Part shown: positions 1 to 6,948 of the stretch, in pieces
Position numbering within the stretch: position 1 is the first letter of the stretch
Layout: the number at the start of each line of letters is the position of its first letter
Source: Castellaniella denitrificans
GTDB lineage: Bacteria > Pseudomonadota > Gammaproteobacteria > Burkholderiales > Burkholderiaceae_B
Assembly (NCBI RefSeq): GCF_042653765.1
Contig: NZ_JBHSEZ010000001.1
Coordinates: 1 to 64,000, forward strand
Direction: 5' to 3'
DNA length: 64,000 nt
Position numbers and translations under genes: made by a program
Notes under the pieces: generated by a model
Told to the model about the DNA's origin: nothing
The model's database searches: none
The model's input: only the letters and a program-made list of their open reading frames with translations

Positions 1-464
1 GGCGCCGGCGCGGCGGCGGAGCCTTCGGGCGCCTCGGCGCCCGGGGCCGCCTGCCCCGGCGTGGTGACGAAGCCCAGGCGCTTCATGCCCGCCTGGCGGG
101 CCGCGCCCATGATGCGCGCCAGCAGGCCGTAGCGGGTCTCCACGTCGGCGCGGATGCGGACTTCGGGCTGGGGATCGGCCCCGGCCTCGCCGGCGAAGCG
201 GGCGGGCAGCTCTTCCTCCGTGATCGGCTGCTCGTTCCAGAACAGCGCCCCGGACGGATCGATGGCCAGGTCGATCACCACGGGCTTCTGCTCCACCGGC
301 TGGGCCGTGACCTGGGGCACGTTGATGCGGATCGAATGGCTGAGCAGGGGCGCCGTGATGATGAAGATCACCAGCAGCACCAGCATCACGTCGATCAGCG
401 GCACCATGTTGATCTCGGACATGGTGGTGCCCGGTCCCTTGGAATCGAAGCTGCCGAACGCCAT
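1..464 (-). CDS. exbD: Biopolymer transport protein ExbD (C-terminal end beyond window)
   Basis: ExbD forms the proton-channel complex with ExbB that energises TonB at the inner membrane. The visible 154 codons start MAFGSFDS, then have one membrane segment with the motif NMVPLIDVMLVLLVIFI around residues 20-36. That segment contains the conserved pore aspartate (PLIDVML). A periplasmic domain follows, with the usual PVVIDLAIDPSGALFWN stretch. The start codon lies one base after the exbB stop, so the two are translationally coupled. The Ala/Pro-rich tail (PGQAAPGAEAPEG) runs off the left edge, so the true end is not seen. Confidence is high from motif and context. Confidence 0.95.
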   Translation of the reverse strand, partial: MAFGSFDSKGPGTTMSEINMVPLIDVMLVLLVIFIITAPLLSHSIRINVPQVTAQPVEQKPVVIDLAIDPSGALFWNEQPITEEELPARFAGEAGADPQPEVRIRADVETRYGLLARIMGAARQAGMKRLGFVTTPGQAAPGAEAPEGSAAAPA

Positions 465-465
465 G

Positions 466-1386
466 TCAGGCTCCCCGGTGGCTGGCCAGGCTGATGGTCC
501 GGCCGTTGCGCTCGTGGCTGCCGTCGGCCACCTGCTGGCCAGTGGTCAGGAAGGTGAACAGGTCGTGTGCGAAGGCGTCGAGCTGCGCCAGGTAGACGCG
601 GTTGACGCGCACGAAGGCGTTGTAGCCCAGCACGGCGGGGATGGCGACCGCCAGGCCCAGGCCGGTCATGATCAGGGCCTCGCCCACGGGGCCGGCGATG
701 CGGTTGATGGTGACGCCGTCGGTCATGCTGATGCTCAGCAGGGCGTGATACACCCCCCACACGGTGCCGAACAGGCCCACGAACGGCGCGGTGGACCCCA
801 CGGACGCAAGCACCGTCAGGCCGTTTTCCAGGCGCGCCGTCTCTTCGTCGATGACCTTGCGGATGGTGCGCGTCACGAAGGCCGCGGTGGAGCCGCTTTC
901 CTCCAGTTTGAGCGCGCCGTACTTGGTGTGGTGCTTCTGGGCGTGGATGGCGTGGCTGGCCAGGTGGGCGAAGGGCTCGTCCGCCCCATGCGTGGAAATT
1001 TCATTCTCCACCTGCTCCAGGGAACTGGCGGCCCAGAATTCCGACAGGAACTTCCGCGACCGGCGGCGGATGCGCAGGTGCGTCAGCCCCTTGGCCAGGA
1101 TCAGGTACCAGCTCGCCAGGGACATCAGCATCAGGAAGACGAACAGGGACTTGCCCACCGCGTCGCTCTGGCCGATGAAATGCAGCACCCCCTGGCCGCC
1201 CGTTTCCACGGCCCCGGACGACAGCGCCGCCTGGGCGGCCGTCGCCGCCCCCGTGGCAGCCGCGGTCGCCGCCGCGTCGGCGGCCGCCGATACGGCCGGC
1301 GCCGCGCTCGCGGCGGCCTGGGCGGCGTCCGTCCCCACGGCCTGGGCCAGCGTCAACGCCGCGCTCCCGATCAGATCAAGCATCAT
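466..1386 (-). CDS. exbB: MotA/TolQ/ExbB proton channel family protein ExbB
   Basis: ExbB is the multi-spanning inner-membrane partner of ExbD in the TonB energising complex. The 306-residue protein has an Ala-rich N-terminal periplasmic extension (residues about 14-60, many AAATAAA runs) typical of long ExbB forms. A membrane segment follows near residues 80-100 (SLFVFLMLMSLASWYLILAK). Two C-terminal segments carry the family signature, including GSTAPFVGLFGTVWGVYHAL at about 196-215 and the later GLGLAVAIPAVLGYN. It sits 9 bases after tonB and is adjacent to exbD, so the three form one operon, presumably iron-regulated through the Fur box upstream of tonB. Confidence 0.96.
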   Translation of the reverse strand: MMLDLIGSAALTLAQAVGTDAAQAAASAAPAVSAAADAAATAAATGAATAAQAALSSGAVETGGQGVLHFIGQSDAVGKSLFVFLMLMSLASWYLILAKGLTHLRIRRRSRKFLSEFWAASSLEQVENEISTHGADEPFAHLASHAIHAQKHHTKYGALKLEESGSTAAFVTRTIRKVIDEETARLENGLTVLASVGSTAPFVGLFGTVWGVYHALLSISMTDGVTINRIAGPVGEALIMTGLGLAVAIPAVLGYNAFVRVNRVYLAQLDAFAHDLFTFLTTGQQVADGSHERNGRTISLASHRGA

Positions 1387-1395
1387 GTTCCTGTC

Positions 1396-2217
1396 CTATA
1401 AGACGAAATCGAAAGGAATGTCCACCAGCGCCTTGTAGGCGATGCCGTTTTCCGTATACGGACGGAAACGCGCCTGGCGCATGGCATCCACCGCCGCCTC
1501 GTCCAGGCGCGCATGCCCGGAGGAAGTGCGCACCGACACATTGGCCACCTGGCCCAGCGGAGAAATCAGCACGCGCAGCACCACCCGCCCCTGCTCGCCC
1601 CGGCGCTGCGAGACGCGGGGATACACCGGGCTGGGCCGCTTGCCCAGGTAGTCCACCTGGCCGATGGTGCGAGGCCGGTCGGGATCCACGGGCACCGGCT
1701 CGCCGCGCGCCTCGGACGCCTGCCGCGCGCCGCCCGCCGCGGCGCTCGGCGCCGCGCTGACCTGCGGCGCGGGCGGCGCGGGCCGGGGATCAGGCTTGTG
1801 CACGGGCTTGGGCCGGGGTTTCGGCTTGGGTTTGGGCTTGGGCTGCGGCTTGGGTTCCGGCGGCGGCGGCTCGGTGATGGATTCGGGCTCGGGCGTCTCG
1901 ACGACCGGTTCGGGTTCGGGCTCGGGTTCCGGTTCGACTTCCGGCTCGGGTTCGGGCTGGATGACCGGCTCGGGTTCGGGTTCCGGTTCGGGCGGCGTTT
2001 CCACCGGCGGCTGGGGCGCGGGCGCGGCCGCCGGCTCGGGTTCGATCGCCGGCCCCAGCTCCACGAACTGCACGTCCAGCGCCTCGGGCTGGCCTTGGGC
2101 GACCTCGACCACCGGCGCCGACAGCACCATGGCCAGCACGGCCGCGTGCAGACCCAGGGCCACGCAGGCGGCGACGATCTTCAGCGGGGAAAGGCGCGAG
2201 GAGAAACCGGAGGGCAT
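1396..2217 (-). CDS. tonB: Energy transducer TonB
   Basis: TonB spans the periplasm and passes proton-motive force to outer-membrane receptors for siderophores, haem or cobalamin. The protein (273 codons from this start) has an N-terminal membrane anchor (IVAACVALGLHAAVLAMVL). It then has a long Pro/Glu and Pro/Lys spacer (PEPEPEPEP, then KPKPKPKPRPKP). The C-terminal TonB domain reads VYPRVSQRRGEQGRVVLRV and ends VDIPFDFVL. An upstream in-frame ATG at 2277 exists. The Fur box at 2262-2276 would lie inside that longer reading frame, so the start MPSGFSS at 2217 is preferred. First gene of tonB-exbB-exbD. Confidence 0.93.
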   Translation of the reverse strand: MPSGFSSRLSPLKIVAACVALGLHAAVLAMVLSAPVVEVAQGQPEALDVQFVELGPAIEPEPAAAPAPQPPVETPPEPEPEPEPVIQPEPEPEVEPEPEPEPEPVVETPEPESITEPPPPEPKPQPKPKPKPKPRPKPVHKPDPRPAPPAPQVSAAPSAAAGGARQASEARGEPVPVDPDRPRTIGQVDYLGKRPSPVYPRVSQRRGEQGRVVLRVLISPLGQVANVSVRTSSGHARLDEAAVDAMRQARFRPYTENGIAYKALVDIPFDFVL

Positions 2218-2261
2218 GGACCAGCGGACAGCGGGAAGCGAGAACAAGATCTTAGCAGAAA

Positions 2262-2276
2262 TGATAACGGTTCTCA
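2262..2276. promoter_or_regulatory. Fur box upstream of tonB
   Basis: TGATAACGGTTCTCA is a 7-1-7 inverted repeat (TGATAAC / GTTCTCA) matching the core of Fur operators. It lies 45 bases upstream of the tonB start used here. Iron repression of tonB-exbB-exbD is the expected consequence; the divergent gene at 2429 could also feel it. Confidence 0.75.
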
Positions 2277-2428
2277 ATACAAGAACTACTCTCGGCGGAC
2301 ATTCGGCCCGTGAAGAAACGAAAAATTACATTTTTCATGAAACTTGAAACCGCAACGACCTGTCCCTTCGATCTGGAGACCGGATCCGGACCGGGCAGAT
2401 CAACCAGAACCAGAGACTGAGCGACACC

Positions 2429-3592
2429 ATGTCCAGACACCTCGCATTGTGGGCCGCCGCGTTGTGCGCCCTGAGCTTCCAGGCAGCCGCCCTGGCCGCG
2501 GAGACCGCGCCCGCCGGCATCTACCTGTCCACCGACTATCCTTCCCTGACCCTGAAGGCCGGCGAGACATCGACCATCGCCCTGCATCTGCGCAACCGCG
2601 CCACACCGCCCGAGCGGCTGGCGCTGTCCGTGGACGGCGTGCCCGCCGGCTGGAAGGCCGACCTGCTGGGCAACGGCCGCCCGGTCGGATCGGCCATGCC
2701 TGGAAGCGATGATACGCTGCCCCTGCAACTGCGACTTGACATCCCGCAAGGCCAGGCCCGATCGCGCCATACGCTCACCGTCCACGCCGACGGCGCCCAG
2801 CGGCACCTGAGCCTGCCCATCGACGTCACCCTGGCCGACCAGTTGCCCGCCCAGCTGTCGATCCAGCCCGAACTGCCGCAGCTCACCGGATCGGCCCGCA
2901 CGGCCTTCAACTACCAGCTGACGGTGAAGAACGACAGCGGCCGCGACGTCCTGGCGAGCCTGACGGCCCGCGCCCCGCAGTACTTCGACACGTCCTTCAC
3001 CGAGGGCTACGGCACCCAGCAGATCAGCGCCGTCCCCGTGAAGGCCGGCGAATCCAAGACCGTCAAGCTGCACGTGCGCCCGCCCGCCTCGGCGCAGTCC
3101 GGCGAGCACGCGATCCAGGTCAGGGTCGCCGCCGACGGCGCCGAGGCGTCCACGGACCTGAAGCTCGACATCACGGGCCAGCCGGCGCTGGACCTGTCGG
3201 GCCGCGACGGGCTGATGAGCACCGACGCCCAGATCGGCGAAACCCGCGACATGCCCCTGGTGCTGCGCAACGACGGCACCGCCGCCGCCCAGGACATCGC
3301 GCTGGACGGCACGGCGCCCTCGGGCTGGAAGATCGAGTTCGAGCCGTCCCGCGTCGCCCTCCTGGCGCCGGGCAAGACGACCGAGGTCCAGGCCCGCATC
3401 ACGCCCTCGGCCCAGTCCCTGGCGGGCGACTACATGGTCAAGCTGCACGCGCGCTCGGCCGGCCAGTCGGCCGACGGCGACCTGCGCGTCTCGGTGACGA
3501 CGTCCGGCCTGTGGGGGGTCAGCGGCGCCATCCTGATCGCCGTGGCCCTGCTGGCGCTGCTCGGCGCGGTCGCCCGGTACGGCCGCCGATGA
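2429..3592 (+). CDS. NEW3/CARDB-like secreted, membrane-anchored protein of an ABC exporter operon
   Basis: The 387-residue protein has a signal peptide (LWAAALCALSFQAAALAAE, cut near residue 24) and several Ig-like beta modules. The modules show NEW3-type signatures, e.g. VPAGWKADLLGNG (about residues 71-83) and the repeated APSGWKIEFEPSRVALLAPG (about 296-315). It ends in a C-terminal membrane segment (AILIAVALLALLGAVARYGRR). Proteins of this build are commonly encoded next to ABC-2 exporters. Its stop overlaps the ATPase start by ATGA, so it belongs to a three-gene unit. The role, possibly presenting substrate or scaffolding at the outer face of the membrane, is inferred. No enzyme motif is seen. 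Confidence 0.82.
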   Translation: MSRHLALWAAALCALSFQAAALAAETAPAGIYLSTDYPSLTLKAGETSTIALHLRNRATPPERLALSVDGVPAGWKADLLGNGRPVGSAMPGSDDTLPLQLRLDIPQGQARSRHTLTVHADGAQRHLSLPIDVTLADQLPAQLSIQPELPQLTGSARTAFNYQLTVKNDSGRDVLASLTARAPQYFDTSFTEGYGTQQISAVPVKAGESKTVKLHVRPPASAQSGEHAIQVRVAADGAEASTDLKLDITGQPALDLSGRDGLMSTDAQIGETRDMPLVLRNDGTAAAQDIALDGTAPSGWKIEFEPSRVALLAPGKTTEVQARITPSAQSLAGDYMVKLHARSAGQSADGDLRVSVTTSGLWGVSGAILIAVALLALLGAVARYGRR

Positions 3593-4575
3593 ACGGGCCG
3601 GCCGCCATGAACGCGTCCGCAGCCCCCCTCCCGCCCCGGGACGCCCCCGCCATCGACGCCCGCGGGCTGGGCAAGGACTACGGCGGCCGCGCCGTGGTCC
3701 AGTCGCTGAATTTCCAGGTGCGGCCCGGCGAGGTCTTCGGCCTGCTCGGCCCCAACGGAGCGGGCAAGACCACCACGATCCTGATGCTGCTGGGCCTGAC
3801 CGAGGCCACGCGCGGCCAGGTGCGCGTGCTGGGCGAAGACCCCTGGCGCAATCCGCTGGCCGTCAAGCGCCAGGTCGGCTACATGCCCGATTCGGTCGGC
3901 TTCTACGACCACCTGAGCGCGCGCGACAATCTGCGCTACACCGCCCGCCTGCTGGGCATCCCCCGGCGGGAACGGGACGAGCGGATCGCCGACGCCCTGG
4001 AGCGCGTCAGGCTGCTGGACCGCATCGACCAGCGCGCGGGCACGTTTTCCCACGGCATGCGCCGCCGCCTGGGCCTGGCCGAGATCCTGCTCAAGCGGGC
4101 CGCCATCGCCATCCTGGACGAGCCCACCTCCGGCCTGGACCCGCAGTCCACCGAGTCGTTCCTGCGCATGATCGAATCCCTGCGCGACGACGGCGTCACC
4201 GTGCTGCTGTCCTCGCACCTGCTGGACCAGATGCAGCGCATCTGCGACCGCGTCGCCCTGTTCAACGCCGGACGCATCGCGCTGATGGGCCCGGTCCGGG
4301 ACCTGGCCCGCCAGGTGCTGGGCGGCCACAGCCACGAGGTCCACATCCACGCCGACGGTCCCGACCTGCGGTCCGTCCTGGCCGCCGTCCCCGGCGTGGG
4401 CGGCGTGCGCACGGAAGCCCCGGGACACTACGTCCTGCAGGCCGAAAGCGACGTGCGCGCCCAGGCCGCCCAGGCGGCGGTCCTGGCGGGCGCGCAGCTG
4501 CGCGACCTGGCCGTGGACACCCCCAGCCTGGACCGCATCTACCGCCAGACCTTCACCGAGGACACCCCGACATGA
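3589..4575 (+). CDS. ABC transporter ATP-binding protein
   Basis: ATPase subunit (328 codons) of an ABC-2 type exporter. Walker A is GPNGAGKTT near residue 60. The signature region is the variant FSHGMRRRLGLAEILLK, and Walker B is AIAILDEPTSGLDPQ. The switch histidine is in LLSSHLLDQ. A C-terminal accessory domain of about 90 residues follows, as in CcmA/NatA-type ATPases. The ATG overlaps the stop of the NEW3-type gene, and its own stop overlaps the permease start, so the three are coupled. The architecture resembles the NosFY-type pairing, but no nos genes are nearby and the substrate is unknown. Confidence 0.92.
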   Translation: MNGPAAMNASAAPLPPRDAPAIDARGLGKDYGGRAVVQSLNFQVRPGEVFGLLGPNGAGKTTTILMLLGLTEATRGQVRVLGEDPWRNPLAVKRQVGYMPDSVGFYDHLSARDNLRYTARLLGIPRRERDERIADALERVRLLDRIDQRAGTFSHGMRRRLGLAEILLKRAAIAILDEPTSGLDPQSTESFLRMIESLRDDGVTVLLSSHLLDQMQRICDRVALFNAGRIALMGPVRDLARQVLGGHSHEVHIHADGPDLRSVLAAVPGVGGVRTEAPGHYVLQAESDVRAQAAQAAVLAGAQLRDLAVDTPSLDRIYRQTFTEDTPT

Positions 4576-5540
4576 GCACGACCCGCATCGGCTCGCCCTG
4601 GCACGGCCTGGGCGCCGTCCTGTCCAAGGAACTGGCCGACCACCTGGGCAGCGCCCGCATGCGGCTGCTGGAATGGCTGGTCGTCCTGACCGCGGCCGCC
4701 GCCCTGTACGGCGCCATCGAAGGCATCCGCCAGACGACCTCGTCGGATCCCTTCGTCTTCCTGCGCCTGTTCACCGACGCGCGCGCGCCCCTGCCCTCCT
4801 TCGCCGCCCTGCTGGGATTCCTGATCCCGCTGGTCGCCATCGGCCTGGGATTCGACGCCATCAACGGCGAGTACGGCCGCCGCACCCTGAGCCGCATCCT
4901 GTCGCAACCCCTGTACCGCGACGCCCTGCTGCTGGGCAAGTTCCTCGCCGGCCTGGGCGCGCTGGCCATCAGCCTGGTCTGCCTGTGGCTGCTGGTCATG
5001 GGCGCCGGCCTGATCCTGCTGGGCGTACCCCCCAGCGGCGAGGAAGTCGTCCGGTCCCTGGCGTTCCTGGCCGCGGCCCTGGCCTACGCCGGCGTCTGGC
5101 TGGCCGTCGCCCTGCTGTGCTCGGTACTCTTCCGCTCGGCCTCGACCTCGGCCCTGGTCGCCCTGGGCCTGTGGCTGTTCTGCGCCCTGCTGTGGCCCAT
5201 GCTGGCCCCAGCCCTGGCCCGGGTGATCGCCCCGCCCGACCTGGCGACCCTGATGGGCGGCGGGCTCGACCTGCATGCCGTGGCCTGGCAGAGCGGCCTG
5301 TTGCACATCTCGCCAGCCACCCTGTTCGACGACACCGCCATCACCCTGCTGAGCCCCGCCACCCGCAGCCTGGGACCGGTGTTCCTGTCGCAGCTGCAGG
5401 GCGCCCTGCTGGGCAGCCCGCTGCCCCTGTCCGAAAGCCTGGCCATCGTCTGGCCGCAATTCACGGGACTGATCGCGGCGGTCGTGCTGCTGTTCACCCT
5501 GGCCTACATCGCGTTCCAGCGGCAGGAGGTCCGGGCGTAA
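4572..5540 (+). CDS. ABC-2 type permease
   Basis: Integral membrane subunit (322 residues) paired with the ATPase encoded just upstream. About six hydrophobic segments are visible, including LLEWLVVLTAAAALYGAIEG, FAALLGFLIPLVAIGLGFDA and a last one IAAVVLLFTLAYIAFQRQE. The motif GFDAINGEYGRRTLSRILSQP is the typical cytoplasmic element of NosY-like ABC-2 permeases, where the ATPase docks. It overlaps the ATPase gene by four bases. A compact hairpin lies just after the stop. Confidence 0.9.
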   Translation: MSTTRIGSPWHGLGAVLSKELADHLGSARMRLLEWLVVLTAAAALYGAIEGIRQTTSSDPFVFLRLFTDARAPLPSFAALLGFLIPLVAIGLGFDAINGEYGRRTLSRILSQPLYRDALLLGKFLAGLGALAISLVCLWLLVMGAGLILLGVPPSGEEVVRSLAFLAAALAYAGVWLAVALLCSVLFRSASTSALVALGLWLFCALLWPMLAPALARVIAPPDLATLMGGGLDLHAVAWQSGLLHISPATLFDDTAITLLSPATRSLGPVFLSQLQGALLGSPLPLSESLAIVWPQFTGLIAAVVLLFTLAYIAFQRQEVRA

Positions 5541-5577
5541 GAAGCCGTGGGCCGAAACGCATGCCACGCGGAAGGCC

Positions 5578-5596
5578 GCGCCCGCCATGCGGGCGC
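5578..5596. terminator. GC-rich hairpin between convergent genes
   Basis: GCGCCCGC-CAT-GCGGGCGC is a perfect 8-bp stem with a 3-base loop, lying between the convergent ABC permease and SDR genes. It has no U-tract on either strand, so it is at best a weak bidirectional terminator. Confidence 0.4.
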
Positions 5597-5601
5597 TCCG
5601 C

Positions 5602-6372
5602 TCACTGGTCCCGGGTGATGGTCAGCGCGGAGAACGACTGCGAGGTCGGCATGACCTCGATGGCGTTGACATTGACGCGCGGCGGCAGGGAGGCCACCCA
5701 GGCGACCGTCTCGGCGATGTCGTCCGGACTCAGCGGATGGGCGCCGACGTAGACCGAATCCGCCTTCTGCCGGTCGCCCCGGTAGCGGGTCAGGGAAAAT
5801 TCGGTGTCGCCGCACAGCCCGGGCTGCACGTCCGTCACCCGCACCCCCGTGCCCGCGAGGTCGGCGCGCAGATTGCGGCTGAATTGCGCCACGAAGGCCT
5901 TGGTGGCGCCATAGACGTTTCCGCCCGGATAGGGATATTTGCCGGCCACCGAGCCGATGTTGACGATCAGCCCGCGCTTCCTGGCCACCATGCCCGGCAG
6001 GAAGGCGTGCGTCATCAGCGCCAGGCCGGTGACGTTGGTGTCGATCATCGTCCGCCATTCCCGCAGGATGGCTTCCTGGGCCTTCTCGGTCCCGAGGGCC
6101 AGGCCGGCGTTGTTGACCAGCACGTCGACGTCGCGCCAGTTTTCGGGCAGGGATGCCTTCATGGCGGCGATCGCCTGCTCGTCCCGCACGTCCAGGAATA
6201 CCGGCAGGACGGCATCGCCATGCTGCCGCTGAAGCTCGAGCAAAGGCTCCATCCGGCGAGCGGCGGCGATCACCCGATAGCCGTCGCGCAGGAAACGCTC
6301 GCAGATCGCGCGGCCGAAGCCCGCGGAAGCCCCGGTGACGAGGGCGATCTGTTGCTGTGTGGAATCGTTCAT
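5602..6372 (-). CDS. SDR family NAD(P)-dependent oxidoreductase (YdfG-like)
   Basis: Classical short-chain dehydrogenase of 256 residues. The N-terminal nucleotide-binding motif TGASAGFG is at about 14-21, NNAGLALG at about 86-93, the catalytic serine in NIGSVAGKYPY, and the catalytic pair in YGATK (YxxxK) at about 155-159. The C-terminal motif with LSPDDIAETVAWVASLPP resembles E. coli YdfG, which oxidises 3-hydroxy acids such as serine or allo-threonine with NADP. A good ribosome site (AGAGG) precedes the ATG. The exact substrate is not readable from sequence. Confidence 0.9.
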   Translation of the reverse strand: MNDSTQQQIALVTGASAGFGRAICERFLRDGYRVIAAARRMEPLLELQRQHGDAVLPVFLDVRDEQAIAAMKASLPENWRDVDVLVNNAGLALGTEKAQEAILREWRTMIDTNVTGLALMTHAFLPGMVARKRGLIVNIGSVAGKYPYPGGNVYGATKAFVAQFSRNLRADLAGTGVRVTDVQPGLCGDTEFSLTRYRGDRQKADSVYVGAHPLSPDDIAETVAWVASLPPRVNVNAIEVMPTSQSFSALTITRDQ

Positions 6373-6663
6373 AGGTCCTCTGAATGCTCCGCCTTCGCGC
6401 CGGTCGCCGGACCGGCGGCCAAAGTTGCGATGGTACTACTTCAGAAAACATCCCGGACCGCGGGCAGCCGGCGCGCACAAGCAAAAGGCCCCGTAAACGA
6501 ATTCACTTCCAGCCCGGACAATCAGCCGAAGACGGCCTGGAGGGCGCGCCAGCGTTGGTGCCGGGTGCTTTGGCGTCAGATGCCCAACCAAGGCACCCAA
6601 ACAGGCACACAAAAACAATGGCTTCAACGGAGCGAACATCGGGCGCCATCGAACCCACTGAAA

Positions 6664-6707
6664 GCAAAAACCCGCAGAACCTAGTGGTTATGCGGGTTTC
6701 GCTTTTT
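6664..6707 (-). terminator. Rho-independent terminator after tRNA-Leu
   Basis: Stem AAACCCGCA (6668-6676) pairs with TGCGGGTTT (6691-6699). On the minus strand the stem is followed by a U-rich run, placed about 55 bases downstream of the tRNA-Leu 3' end. The segment 6373-6663 between the SDR gene and this hairpin shows no other convincing gene. Confidence 0.8.
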
Positions 6708-6754
6708 GATGTCGGAGGACATCGGACTACATTGGACTTCTCAAAACAGAGAAG

Positions 6755-6839
6755 TGGTGCCCAGGAGAGGACTCGAACCTCCACACCTTGCGGCACATGG
6801 ACCTGAACCATGCGCGTCTACCAATTCCGCCACCTGGGC
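6755..6839 (-). tRNA. tRNA-Leu (CAG)
   Basis: The minus strand folds as a class II tRNA. Acceptor GCCCAGG pairs with CCTGGGC. D-arm is GCGGAATTGGTAGACGC. Anticodon stem-loop is CATGG-TTCAGGT-CCATG with anticodon CAG. A variable arm is present, the T-arm reads GGTTCGAGTCC, and the 3' CCA is encoded. Length is 85 nt including CCA. Confidence 0.97.
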
Positions 6840-6912
6840 ACAGCATAACGTGTATGCTATTGCTTTCGCCGATCCGCCGTGCTGTTTTTGCGCGCCGTTC
6901 AGCGAAGACAGA

Positions 6913-6941
6913 ACTATACAACACAATTTTTTTGGATGCAA
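6913..6941 (-). promoter_or_regulatory. Sigma-70 promoter for tRNA-Leu
   Basis: On the minus strand, TTGCAT (6941-6936) and TATAGT (6918-6913) are separated by exactly 17 bases, upstream of the tRNA-Leu. It sits immediately before the likely rnr start, in an AT-rich patch, so initiation in both directions is packed into about 100 bases. Confidence 0.6.
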
Positions 6942-6948
6942 ACAGCCT

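Noticed and set aside
1513..2313. Gly/Phe/Arg-rich frame opposite tonB
   Set aside because: Its repeats are the complement of the Pro-Glu/Pro-Lys spacer of TonB and not a separate repeat protein.
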